Assembly: GCA_003562815.1 (NCBI GenBank)
Contig: PWTO01000098.1
Location: 1-47,835 of the forward strand
Length of the DNA stretch: 47,835 bases
From: Chromatiaceae bacterium
Lineage (GTDB): Bacteria > Pseudomonadota > Gammaproteobacteria > Chromatiales > Chromatiaceae
Direction: 5' to 3'
Part shown: piece after piece, positions 1-9,941 of the stretch
How positions within the stretch are numbered: the stretch's first letter is position 1
Layout of the letters: every line of letters starts with the position of its first letter
The notes under the pieces: generated by a model
Databases searched by the model: none
Told to the model about the DNA's origin: nothing
What the model saw: only the letters and a program-made list of their open reading frames with translations
Position numbers and translations under genes: made by a program

Positions 1-432
1 CACGCCGGAGGCGTCGGTGCCGGGGATGTCGCAGTGCAGCCAGCCCTGGGTGTGCGAGATCATGGCCACCGAGTTCTGCGTGCCGCCCACGATGAAGCCG
101 GCCTCCTCCAGCGCCTGGATCAGCGGCGCCACACGCGACTCCTCGGTCACCATGTACTCGATATTCGAGCGCAGCGTGAAGTGGACATAGCCATCGGCGA
201 ACTCGTCACCGATGTCGCAGAGCTTGCGCAGGGTGAAGACATCGAGGATGCGCTGGGTGCCGGCGCGTACGGTCCAGATCTCGTCGCCGCTGTAGGCAAC
301 GTGGCGCAGCACGCCCGGACGGGGATGCTCGTGATACTTCCACTGGCCGAAGTTCTTGCGCATCGTTGGATGCAGGTACTGCCACGGGTCGGGGCAACCA
401 GACTCGATGGGCTCGCGCATGTCTTTAGCCAT
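1..432 (-). CDS. dsrB: Dissimilatory sulfite reductase beta subunit (reverse Dsr type), N-terminal part; truncated at left window edge
   Basis: Minus-strand translation from ATG at 432: MAKDMREPIESGCPDPWQYLHPTMRKNFGQWKYHEHPRPGVLRHVAYSGDEIWTVRAGTQRILDVFTLRKLCDIGDEFADGYVHFTLRSNIEYMV...SHTQGWLHCDIPGTDASGV, matching the DsrB N-terminus; directly downstream of dsrA. Confidence 0.95.
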   Translation of the reverse strand, partial: MAKDMREPIESGCPDPWQYLHPTMRKNFGQWKYHEHPRPGVLRHVAYSGDEIWTVRAGTQRILDVFTLRKLCDIGDEFADGYVHFTLRSNIEYMVTEESRVAPLIQALEEAGFIVGGTQNSVAMISHTQGWLHCDIPGTDASGV

Positions 433-544
433 CGGCAACTCTCCAGTAAATCAGTAAACAGTTAGGTGCTGATCGAAGTCGGCGAAGCCGGCAAACGCGC
501 GCGGCGCGCTCTGCCGGTGTCCACCGCCGATCTGGGACGACCCT

Positions 545-1801
545 TTAGCCGGCAGCCTTCTCGGCCTGGCGCTCGAACCACTGCTCGGCGGCCTCGTCCC
601 AGCCGTCCATGCGGACGTAGGAGCTTTGGCGCGGATGGCTGAGCATGTTCGGGTCGGGCTCGATGCCGATGCCGTCGAGGAAGTTGGCCAGTCCGATGCG
701 CTCGATCATTTCACCGCAGCGCTCGTGCTCAAGACCATTCTCGGCCCAGAAGTCGATGATGCTCTCCGCCATCTCGACCATCTCCTCGTAATCTTCGGCG
801 GTGTCGAGCTTGCGGAAGGGCACGATCACGGTGCCCATCAGATCGCCGATCTTGAGCGTCCGTTTACCGCCGATGAGGATGGTCACACCCTTGTCGTCGC
901 CGGGATGCAGCGCCTTCGGCATCACGTTCAGACAGTGCATGCAGCGCACGCAGTCGCGGTTATTCACCGCCAGGGTGTCGTCGTCGTTGAGCGACAGCGC
1001 CTGGGTCGGACAGCGCGTGATGACATTGTCGATGATGTACTGGCGGCCCTTGGCCTGGACGTAGGCCTTGACCTCGTCCTGATCGACCTTCATGTCATCG
1101 CGCCAGGTGCCGAGCACGGCGAAGTCCGAGCGCTCGATGGCGTTCTGGCAGTCGTTGGCGCAGCCCGAGACCTTGAACTTGAACTTATAGGGCAGCGCCG
1201 GGCGATGGACATCGTCGACGAAGTTGTTGACCAACGCGCGGTGCGCCTTCAGCTCGTTGGTGCAAGACATCTCGCAGCGCGCCGCGCCGACACAGGACAT
1301 CGCGGTGCGCACGCAGGGGCCAGCGCCGCCGAGATCCCAGCCGTATTCGTTGATTTCGTCGAAGAAATGCTGCGTGGCATTGGTGTCGGCACCGATGAAC
1401 ATGATGTTGCCGGTCTGACCGTGGAAGGTGACCAGGCCCGAGCCATGCTTCTCCCAGCTATCGGCGAGCTGGCGCAGCATCGCGGTGCTGTAGTGGTTAC
1501 CCGCCGGCGGCTGCACGCGCAGGGTGTGGAATTCCCTGGATTTCGGGAAGGCCTTACCGACCTCGGAGAAGCGCGGAATGATGCCGCCGCCATAGCCATA
1601 GACCGAGACGGTACCGCCCTTCCAGTAACCCTTACGGGTCTCGTAGGAGTGTTCGAGCTGACCGAGCAGGTCGTTGGTCAGCGCATTGATGCGCGCGTCG
1701 CCGTGCTCGTCGCGAAGACGCTTGATGCCCGAGATGAAGCTCGGCCAGGGACCGTCCTCAAGTTGGTCGAGCATCGGAGTTTGGTGCTTGTCGAGGGCCA
1801 T
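545..1801 (-). CDS. dsrA: Dissimilatory sulfite reductase alpha subunit (reverse Dsr type)
   Basis: MALDKHQTPMLDQLEDGPWPSFISGIKRLRDEHGDARIN...; siroheme/[4Fe-4S] cysteines CVGAARC and CANDC; ferredoxin-like CVRCMHCLNVMPKAL; ATG at 1801 preceded by a purine-rich RBS (TAGGAGAG). Confidence 0.97.
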   Translation of the reverse strand: MALDKHQTPMLDQLEDGPWPSFISGIKRLRDEHGDARINALTNDLLGQLEHSYETRKGYWKGGTVSVYGYGGGIIPRFSEVGKAFPKSREFHTLRVQPPAGNHYSTAMLRQLADSWEKHGSGLVTFHGQTGNIMFIGADTNATQHFFDEINEYGWDLGGAGPCVRTAMSCVGAARCEMSCTNELKAHRALVNNFVDDVHRPALPYKFKFKVSGCANDCQNAIERSDFAVLGTWRDDMKVDQDEVKAYVQAKGRQYIIDNVITRCPTQALSLNDDDTLAVNNRDCVRCMHCLNVMPKALHPGDDKGVTILIGGKRTLKIGDLMGTVIVPFRKLDTAEDYEEMVEMAESIIDFWAENGLEHERCGEMIERIGLANFLDGIGIEPDPNMLSHPRQSSYVRMDGWDEAAEQWFERQAEKAAG

Positions 1802-2222
1802 GTCGCTATCTCTCCTATCGAGAAACGTCGTGGTAAGACACAGATCGCATTCGGATTCGTTCGCGGCGCCGCGTGCCACGGAGCTGCACTATACGGGGCG
1901 ACAGGCCCAGCCGGAAACCGCCCCTTAGGGAGAGAGGGGTAGGCCCCTCATATCCCCTTGGGGATAGTTGACAGCCACACTTTTTCTCTTTCTCGATCAG
2001 CCACCTAGTACAGGGTCTTGGCACCGATCATGGGGCGCAGAGCATAAGCCTGCGCCCCGCCTATGTCAACATATCCTAATATTCCAATAGCTTATTTGGG
2101 CTGGACTCGCCGCCCCCAGCCGCCGCCCCAGCGCGCGAGTTGTTTTTATGCCGTTGCGGCTTTACCTGCTCGGGACGACGTCGACGCGCTCGGCGCACTT
2201 CAGTCAGAGAGGTTCAGACCGC

Positions 2223-2414
2223 ATGCTCAAGCTCAGCGATATTCTCGTCTCCAACAAGGAACTCGAGCGCTTCGAGGACCTGATCCCCGCGATTCAGGAG
2301 GTTGCGCGGCACGGTGAACGCTTCTTCCGCATCGACGTCAAGCCGCCGTTTTCCGACACACCGGATGACTGGGAGGATCGACTTGAAGCGGCATTCAGCG
2401 GTCTTGTGCGGTGA
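2223..2414 (+). CDS. Small uncharacterised protein (63 aa) MLKLSDILVSNKELERFEDLIPAIQEVARHGERFFRIDVKPPFSDTPDDWEDRLEAAFSGLVR
   Basis: ORF with coding-like composition, divergent from dsrA and co-oriented with the next genes; no family recognised. Confidence 0.6.
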   Translation: MLKLSDILVSNKELERFEDLIPAIQEVARHGERFFRIDVKPPFSDTPDDWEDRLEAAFSGLVR

Positions 2415-2488
2415 CGCGATCGTCGCGGAATCAGGCAAACATTCATAAAGAGGACAGCGCCGTTACGCGGCGACAAAGAGCAGTTGCC

Positions 2489-3208
2489 ATGAAGCATTTT
2501 GACATCACCCGGACCCAGTTAGCAGACACCGCCGCCGACTCCATCGCCAATCGCGCCGCCGAAGAAGCGGCCCTGGAATCGCACCTCCTGGCCTTGGAGG
2601 AGCAATACGCCACGCTGCGGCGCATCGGAGCCGATCGCGTGCAGCTCGCCGAGCTGCAACTGCAACAGGCCCGCACCCTGGTCGGGCTGGGCCGCGGCGA
2701 GGAGGCCTGGCCGCAGGCGCGCGAAGCCTTCGAGGCGTTCATCGCTAGCGACGCCTTTGAGTCTGCGGCCGATTGCTGCGATGTCCTGTTCCGCGCCGAG
2801 CAAGCGCAATCGCTCACGGCCCTTGGCCAGGGCATTTGGCTCGCGGTCACCTACCCCATCGATGTCGAACTCTCGATCGAACTTCTGTCGCACATCGTCG
2901 ATGAGACGCCGGATGATGCCGACGGTGCCGCCGTCGCCGCGACCACCGCGTTGTTTCTCGCCGATGTCCGCGCCGAGGGTGTGCAACGCGAGAACTTGCG
3001 TTTCTTCGCCTCGCAGATCCTCGCCGATGTCGCCCGCCGTCACAGTGGCGTCGAGTCGCAAGAGGCCTTCGATCGCTGGCGCGATCGACTGGAATTGCGC
3101 GAGCCCGAGAAATTCCTGGTCCGGCTGCGCAACGTGGTCGATGTCTTGGTGCAAGACGAGTGGTGGTTCGATCGCGACGCCCTGCAAGGCAAACTCCCCG
3201 TCAACTGA
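2489..3208 (+). CDS. Uncharacterised acidic alpha-helical protein (239 aa), TPR-like composition
   Basis: MKHFDITRTQLADTAADSIANRAAEEAALESHLLALEEQYATLRRIG...; intact ORF, stop 10 bp before the next ATG. Confidence 0.75.
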   Translation: MKHFDITRTQLADTAADSIANRAAEEAALESHLLALEEQYATLRRIGADRVQLAELQLQQARTLVGLGRGEEAWPQAREAFEAFIASDAFESAADCCDVLFRAEQAQSLTALGQGIWLAVTYPIDVELSIELLSHIVDETPDDADGAAVAATTALFLADVRAEGVQRENLRFFASQILADVARRHSGVESQEAFDRWRDRLELREPEKFLVRLRNVVDVLVQDEWWFDRDALQGKLPVN

Positions 3209-3218
3209 GGACCGATCC

Positions 3219-3911
3219 ATGTTCTGGCAAGACGCCGAGTCGGAGCCCCAGCCCCGAGTTCCCGATGATGTCATCGACCTGATGTTCCCCTTGCAACGGT
3301 GCAAATCGCTGCCTGTGGATCACGCCCACGCGCTCTCCGAGGCGCTGATCGGCGCCGTTCCCTGGCTGGCCGACGAACCGCGAGTGGCGATTCATACGAT
3401 CCACGTCGCGGGTTCGCAAAACGGGTGGGAACGACCCACGCACGGTCGCGAGCAGTCGCTGCTGCCCTCGCGCCGCACCAAGCTCGGCATCCGCATCCCA
3501 CGCACCCGCCTTGACGACCTGAAGGCCGCGCTCGAAGGGCGCGCCCTCGACATCGGAGGCTCAAGCCTCACCCTTGGCCCAGCGAAGGAACGCCCGCTCA
3601 GCGCGGAAAAAACCCTCTTTGCCCGCTATGTCGTTGCCCATGCCGACGAGGACGAGGATCGGTTTCTACGCCAGATCGCCAGCGAACTCGCGCCGCGCGG
3701 CATCAAGCTCCGTAAGGCCCTGTGCGGCAAGACCCTGTCCCTGAGCACCCCCGCCGGCCCTCTGCTGACGCGCAGCCTGATGCTCGCCGAACTCAGCCTT
3801 GAGGACGCCATCGCGCTCCAACAACAGGGCATCGGCGCTCACCAGACCATGGGCTGTGGGATCTTTCTGCCGCATAAGGGCATCGAGGCGGTTGCCCAGG
3901 CGGCCAGCTAA
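3219..3911 (+). CDS. Cas6/Cmx6-like (type I-MYXAN Cas6 family-like) protein, orphan
   Basis: MFWQDAESEPQPRVPDDVIDLMFPLQRCKSLPVDHAHALSEALIGAVPWL...; C-terminal glycine-rich segment HQTMGCGIFLPHKGIEAV resembles the Cas6/Cmx6 C-terminus; no CRISPR array or other cas gene in the window. Confidence 0.65.
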   Translation: MFWQDAESEPQPRVPDDVIDLMFPLQRCKSLPVDHAHALSEALIGAVPWLADEPRVAIHTIHVAGSQNGWERPTHGREQSLLPSRRTKLGIRIPRTRLDDLKAALEGRALDIGGSSLTLGPAKERPLSAEKTLFARYVVAHADEDEDRFLRQIASELAPRGIKLRKALCGKTLSLSTPAGPLLTRSLMLAELSLEDAIALQQQGIGAHQTMGCGIFLPHKGIEAVAQAAS

Positions 3912-4094
3912 CAGGCGATGCGCTCGCCGATCGGGCGGCACACGCGCACAGGTGACGTCTGCACAACAATTGACTAATATTCGCGGGTTTTCATCGACGA
4001 GCATCGGCCCAAGCGACCGCGCGCCGACGATTGATCAACCCTAGACCGCCGACCTAAGGCGTGGCGGCATTGAACGACAAGAGGAGCATTCGAC

Positions 4095-4433
4095 ATGGCG
4101 ATCGAAGTAAACGGCAAGCACATCGAGACCACCGAGTCCGGGTTCCTGGTCAACCCGCTCGACTGGGACGAGGATGTCGCCAAGGCGGTAGCCGATAGCG
4201 AGGGTATCGAGCTGACCGAACGCCACTGGGATGTCATCAACTATCTGCGCGATGAGTATCTCAATAACAACCAGAACCAACCCATGGAGCGGGCACTCCT
4301 GAAGGATATGGGCAAGAAGTGGGGCAGTAAGCCGAGCAGCAAGGAGGTCTACCAGCTCTTCCCGCTGGCACCGACCAAGCAAGGCACCAAGATCGCCGGC
4401 CTGCCCGAGGTTCATCGCAAAGGCGGTTACTGA
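4095..4433 (+). CDS. DsrC/TusE-family protein lacking both conserved C-terminal cysteines (RspA-type)
   Basis: MAIEVNGKHIETTESGFLVNPLDWDEDVAKAVADSEGIELTERHWDVINYLRDEYLNNNQNQPMERALLKDMGKKWGSKPSSKEVYQLFPLAPTKQGTKIAGLPEVHRKGGY: DsrC fold signature, but no Cys in the C-terminal arm. Confidence 0.92.
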   Translation: MAIEVNGKHIETTESGFLVNPLDWDEDVAKAVADSEGIELTERHWDVINYLRDEYLNNNQNQPMERALLKDMGKKWGSKPSSKEVYQLFPLAPTKQGTKIAGLPEVHRKGGY

Positions 4434-4454
4434 GCGGGTATCGCTCAGCGGCGG

Positions 4455-4712
4455 CTAGGCGTCATCCTTGCGCGTCTGGCGCGCCGCCGCGCCTATTCCG
4501 GCGGCGAATAAGCGTTGCATCATGTCCATCCCCGCCAAGCTGGTTTTGAGGTAAGGCTGCATCAGCTCCATCGGATCATAGCCTTCGACGCCCTGCTCGA
4601 TCCGCGCCTGAATGTCCTCCAGCATGCGTTGTTGCAGCCCTTCGAGATCCGGCAGTCCCATGAGTTGGCGCAGCTCGGTCGGCGACGCTTCGACATCGAC
4701 ATGAAATTTCAT
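4455..4712 (-). CDS. DUF6489-like small protein
   Basis: MKFHVDVEASPTELRQLMGLPDLEGLQQRMLEDIQARIEQGVEGYDPMELMQPYLKTSLAGMDMMQRLF...; recognised pattern of conserved small gammaproteobacterial proteins. Confidence 0.65.
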   Translation of the reverse strand: MKFHVDVEASPTELRQLMGLPDLEGLQQRMLEDIQARIEQGVEGYDPMELMQPYLKTSLAGMDMMQRLFAAGIGAAARQTRKDDA

Positions 4713-4781
4713 CAGCTTCCCCCAGTGGTAACCATCATGGATGGCGATCCTAGCATTCAGAGACGCGCGCGGGCGCTCCGG

Positions 4782-5258
4782 TCAGTGACGACTTGCATGC
4801 GGCGGCAGCTCAGGCCGCACCGGCTCCTCGACGATCAGCCCACGACGCACACGCCGACCGAGCAGCACGCAGGCACGCTCGAAGGCACGCTCAGCCGCGC
4901 TGGCCGACCATTCCCACTCCACCGTAGGGGCGTCCAAGCGGGTCTGCCAATGCGCCAGAATGAACACCGACCCGACCCGCACTTCGAGGGCCCAATCATG
5001 CCAGGCTGCGGTGTTATCCTGCTCATCGACAAATTCCTGCTCGATGAGCCGGATACTTTTCTCGCCGGTCTCGTCCATCGCCGTACGCTGTGACAGGATC
5101 GCCTCCTCGTCGATGCAGCTCGCCCATCCCGTGTGCACCGCAGAGGCGGTCTCCATCAACGCATGCGCGATGAGTTCGGGGGTGAGCGTAAAGTTTAACG
5201 GGCTGTCCCAGTCAGGATCGGCACCGAGCTTGAAATCTGGCGTGAGGTTGATGGTCAT
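4782..5258 (-). CDS. Uncharacterised protein
   Basis: MTINLTPDFKLGADPDWDSPLNFTLTPELIAHALMETASAVHTGWASCIDEEAIL...; ORF is open upstream, so the start is uncertain (an alternative ATG lies at 5327). Confidence 0.55.
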   Translation of the reverse strand: MTINLTPDFKLGADPDWDSPLNFTLTPELIAHALMETASAVHTGWASCIDEEAILSQRTAMDETGEKSIRLIEQEFVDEQDNTAAWHDWALEVRVGSVFILAHWQTRLDAPTVEWEWSASAAERAFERACVLLGRRVRRGLIVEEPVRPELPPHASRH

Positions 5259-5446
5259 CGAGATGAGCGCGTACGACGGCAAGAAACAGCAAAGACCCGC
5301 GTAGCTTAAACCCGGAGGCACGTTCATGTCTGTTCTCGCTGATCTCAGCCGAGCGCCTGCCACATCCCTGACACCCGTCGCCACACCAACCGACCATGGG
5401 GCACCTCGCCTGCCTGATGATCGTCGCTGGAGCAAAAACAGCTAGT

Positions 5447-7004
<1,558 letters not shown>

Positions 7005-7011
7005 TAGCCCG

Positions 7012-7791
7012 GTGCACGAGCGGCCCCCTCCGCAGCTTGCGCTCGCACTCGCCCAGCCCGAACCGAGCGGACTCGACGGTTTCGTCGCGCATGGCAACGC
7101 CGCCGTGGTCGCCGCCGTGCGGCACTGGGCCGATGGTAGCGGTGAGCCCTATCTGTATATCCACGGCGCGGCGACGAGCGGCAAGTCGCGCTTGCTCGTC
7201 TGCGCCGCCGGCGAGATCCGCCAGCGCGGGCTCAGCGTGATTTACCTGCCGCTGGACACGCCCAAGCTCACCCCGGATGTCCTCGATGACCTCGAGCAGC
7301 GCGACGCCATTCTGCTCGATGCGGTGCAAGCCATTGCTGGCCATCGCGCCTGGGAGCAAGCCCTGTTCAACCTCTACAACCGCGCCCGAGATGCCAAACG
7401 ACGGCTGCTTGCGGGCGCGCGTCAGCCGACCGGCCGGCTCGGTCTGCAGCTCCCCGATCTCTCCTCACGCCTCGCCGCCGGTCCAAGCTATAACCTCAAG
7501 CCACTGAGCGATGCCGGCCGCGCCGAATTGCTGCGCGTCGGCGCCGCGCAGCGTGGACTGCGCCTTGGCGATGCCATGATCCGTTATATCCTCAGCCGCT
7601 GCCCGCGCGACCCTGGCGTCTTGCGCGACCTCCTCGATGCGATCGACCGCGCCGCCTTGGCCGAGCAGCGACAACCCTCGATCCGATCGATTGGCCGGCT
7701 ACTTGAACAGCTCGAACGCCGGGCTGGCGAGCCGCACACCAAGCCCCTGTCGGCGTTGGTCGAGCCGCTGCGGCCCAACGCGGCCGATTGA
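7012..7791 (+). CDS. hda: DnaA regulatory inactivator Hda-like AAA+ protein
   Basis: GTG start 8 bp after the wrbA stop; PPPQLALALAQPEPSGLDGFVAHGNAAVVAAVRHW...YIHGAATSGKSRLLVCAAGE (Walker A), LLDAVQAIAG, NLYNRARD. Confidence 0.9.
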   Translation: MHERPPPQLALALAQPEPSGLDGFVAHGNAAVVAAVRHWADGSGEPYLYIHGAATSGKSRLLVCAAGEIRQRGLSVIYLPLDTPKLTPDVLDDLEQRDAILLDAVQAIAGHRAWEQALFNLYNRARDAKRRLLAGARQPTGRLGLQLPDLSSRLAAGPSYNLKPLSDAGRAELLRVGAAQRGLRLGDAMIRYILSRCPRDPGVLRDLLDAIDRAALAEQRQPSIRSIGRLLEQLERRAGEPHTKPLSALVEPLRPNAAD

Positions 7792-8012
7792 ACGCGCTGG
7801 GCGCGCGTCACCGCGATATCACCGAGAACCTTGAGCCCGCGCAATAGAATGCCGAGCCCGGTCTTGTACGCGTGCGGTTGACTTGCTTTGATACCCGATG
7901 AATCTCGGGGCTTCCGATTACATTGCCCGCTCATCGGCAACGGCACGCGCTCTGATCGACTGCGCTGCCCAACCCGCGCCCCGCGGGCCACAACACCATA
8001 GAGTTTATAAGC

Positions 8013-8435
8013 ATGGCCTTGATCGATTGTCCGGAATGCGGCGCCCAGGTCTCGGACCGCGCCCCGACCTGTCCGCACTGCGGCGTTCCCATCGCCAGCG
8101 GCGCCACGTCCACGCAGCCGTCCTCAGCCACCGCCGCGCAAGGCAGTGTCGCCGAGCCGGCGAGTGCCAATCGCCTCGATGCGAGCATCCACGACACCGT
8201 CGAGCCGTTCCGATTACGCCTGGCCGGCCGACCGCTTCCGATCGCCGGCCTGCTGTTTTGGGGGGGCATGGTGGTGGGCCTCGTACTCAAGGCCATCGCA
8301 CCGCCGTCGGACCCCGAGACCGAGACCGAATTCTGGCGCTATCTGCCCTGGCTCATGATTTGGTGCGGCGTGCTTTGGTTCGCGGTCACCGAGTTTGGCG
8401 CGCTGATTAAAAACAAACTCAACAAACAACGCTAA
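8013..8435 (+). CDS. Zinc-ribbon membrane protein
   Basis: MALIDCPECGAQVSDRAPTCPHCGVPIASG...; two CxxC pairs followed by two hydrophobic segments. Confidence 0.8.
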   Translation: MALIDCPECGAQVSDRAPTCPHCGVPIASGATSTQPSSATAAQGSVAEPASANRLDASIHDTVEPFRLRLAGRPLPIAGLLFWGGMVVGLVLKAIAPPSDPETETEFWRYLPWLMIWCGVLWFAVTEFGALIKNKLNKQR

Positions 8436-8549
8436 CGGCAGGGTTTTAGAGGCAGCGGGCGGACATGCACCGCTCGCGGAGGTCGTGTATCGTCGGGCTC
8501 TGAGGCTCACGCAGCGCCATACCCACCCTCGACGGATACGGTAAGACCG

Positions 8550-9281
8550 ATGCCCATCATCGCCACGCAACCGAGTGTTCGAGTCGTCACGCTGAGGATC
8601 GATGGTCACGATCTCTCGGCGCGCGAAGACGAAACCATCATCGAAGTGTGCCGGGAGAACAAGATCCCGATCCCCAGCCTGTGCTGGATGGACGGGCTCT
8701 CCGTCATTGGCGCCTGTCGGCTCTGCATGGTCGAGGTCGCCGGCCAAAACCGCCTGCTCGCGGCCTGCGCCACCCGCGTCGCCGAGGGCATGGAGGTCAC
8801 GACCAATTCCGAGACGCTGCAGCGCTATCGGCGTACCCTGGTCGAGCTGCTGTTCGCCGAGCGTAACCATATCTGCTCGGTCTGCGTCTCCAACGGCCAC
8901 TGCGAGCTGCAATGGCTGGCCATGGCCTGTGGCGTCGATCATGTGCGCATGCCCTACCGCAATCACGGCTACGCGGTCGATAGCACGCACGAGATGTTCC
9001 GCCTCGATCACAACCGCTGCGTGCTCTGCAACCGCTGCGTGCGCGTCTGCGACGAGATCGAGGGCGCCCACACCTGGGATGTGATGGGCCGCGGCAGCGA
9101 CTGTCAGGTCATCACCGATCTGGCCAGACCCTGGGGCGAGAGCGACACCTGCACGAGCTGTGGCAAATGCGTGCAGGTCTGCCCGACCGGCGCCTTGGTC
9201 AAGCAGGGCACTTCGGTCGGAGAAATGGTCAAAGATCAGCACTTCCTGCCGATTCTAGCCCGCCGGAGGTCCGCACGATGA
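8550..9281 (+). CDS. hoxU: Bidirectional [NiFe]-hydrogenase diaphorase subunit HoxU
   Basis: N-terminal [2Fe-2S] motif [30 protein letters not shown]; later [11 protein letters not shown] and [11 protein letters not shown] motifs; followed by hoxY. Confidence 0.95.
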   Translation: MPIIATQPSVRVVTLRIDGHDLSAREDETIIEVCRENKIPIPSLCWMDGLSVIGACRLCMVEVAGQNRLLAACATRVAEGMEVTTNSETLQRYRRTLVELLFAERNHICSVCVSNGHCELQWLAMACGVDHVRMPYRNHGYAVDSTHEMFRLDHNRCVLCNRCVRVCDEIEGAHTWDVMGRGSDCQVITDLARPWGESDTCTSCGKCVQVCPTGALVKQGTSVGEMVKDQHFLPILARRRSAR

Positions 9282-9907
9282 CCGCCCACAGCAACGCACC
9301 GACGACCTTGACACCGTCTCAGCCGCAGGCTCAGCCACAGCCCGCTGCGGGCGCTGAGACGAGCGCTGGCACTGGCAACAAGATCCGGGTCGCGACCATC
9401 TGGCTCGATGGCTGCTCCGGTTGCCATATGTCCTTCCTCGACATGGACGAGCGTCTGGTCGATCTGGCCCAGCAGATCGATATCGTCTACAGCCCGCTCG
9501 TCGATACCAAGACCCTGCCCGATCGGGTCGATGTTGGCATCATCGAGGGCTCGATCAGCAACGAGGAGGATCTGCACAAGGCGAAGCTGTTTCGCGAGCA
9601 TTGCACTCTGCTCATCAGCTTGGGCGACTGCGCGGTCAATGGCAACGTCCCGGCCATGCGCAATCCGTTCAAGCTCGAGAGCGTCTACGAGCGCGCCTAT
9701 CTCGAAAACGTCAACGTCAACCAGCAGATTCCGAGCGTTGGCGTCCCGGCCCTGCTCAAAACGGTCTTGCCGGTGCATGCAGTGGTCACGATCGATGTGT
9801 TCGTCCCCGGGTGTCCGCCGAATGCCGATGTCATCCACTCTGTGCTGAGCGAATTGATCGCCGGTCGCACCCCCGAGCCGCTCAGTCAGACCCGTTTCGG
9901 CGCCTGA
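9278..9907 (+). CDS. hoxY: [NiFe]-hydrogenase small subunit HoxY
   Basis: ATGA overlap with hox[66 protein letters not shown]. Confidence 0.95.
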   Translation: MTAHSNAPTTLTPSQPQAQPQPAAGAETSAGTGNKIRVATIWLDGCSGCHMSFLDMDERLVDLAQQIDIVYSPLVDTKTLPDRVDVGIIEGSISNEEDLHKAKLFREHCTLLISLGDCAVNGNVPAMRNPFKLESVYERAYLENVNVNQQIPSVGVPALLKTVLPVHAVVTIDVFVPGCPPNADVIHSVLSELIAGRTPEPLSQTRFGA

Positions 9908-9941
9908 ACCCCTTCCACCGCCCCAGCCCGGACCCGCGACC

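Noticed and set aside
626-1942. 438-aa plus-strand ORF opposite dsrA
   Set aside because: Antisense to a clear dsrA; long spurious ORFs are expected in GC-rich DNA, and the translation resembles no known protein.
7792-8012. TTGACT-like -35 box upstream of the zinc-ribbon gene
   Set aside because: No convincing -10 element at the right spacing; not enough evidence to call a promoter.
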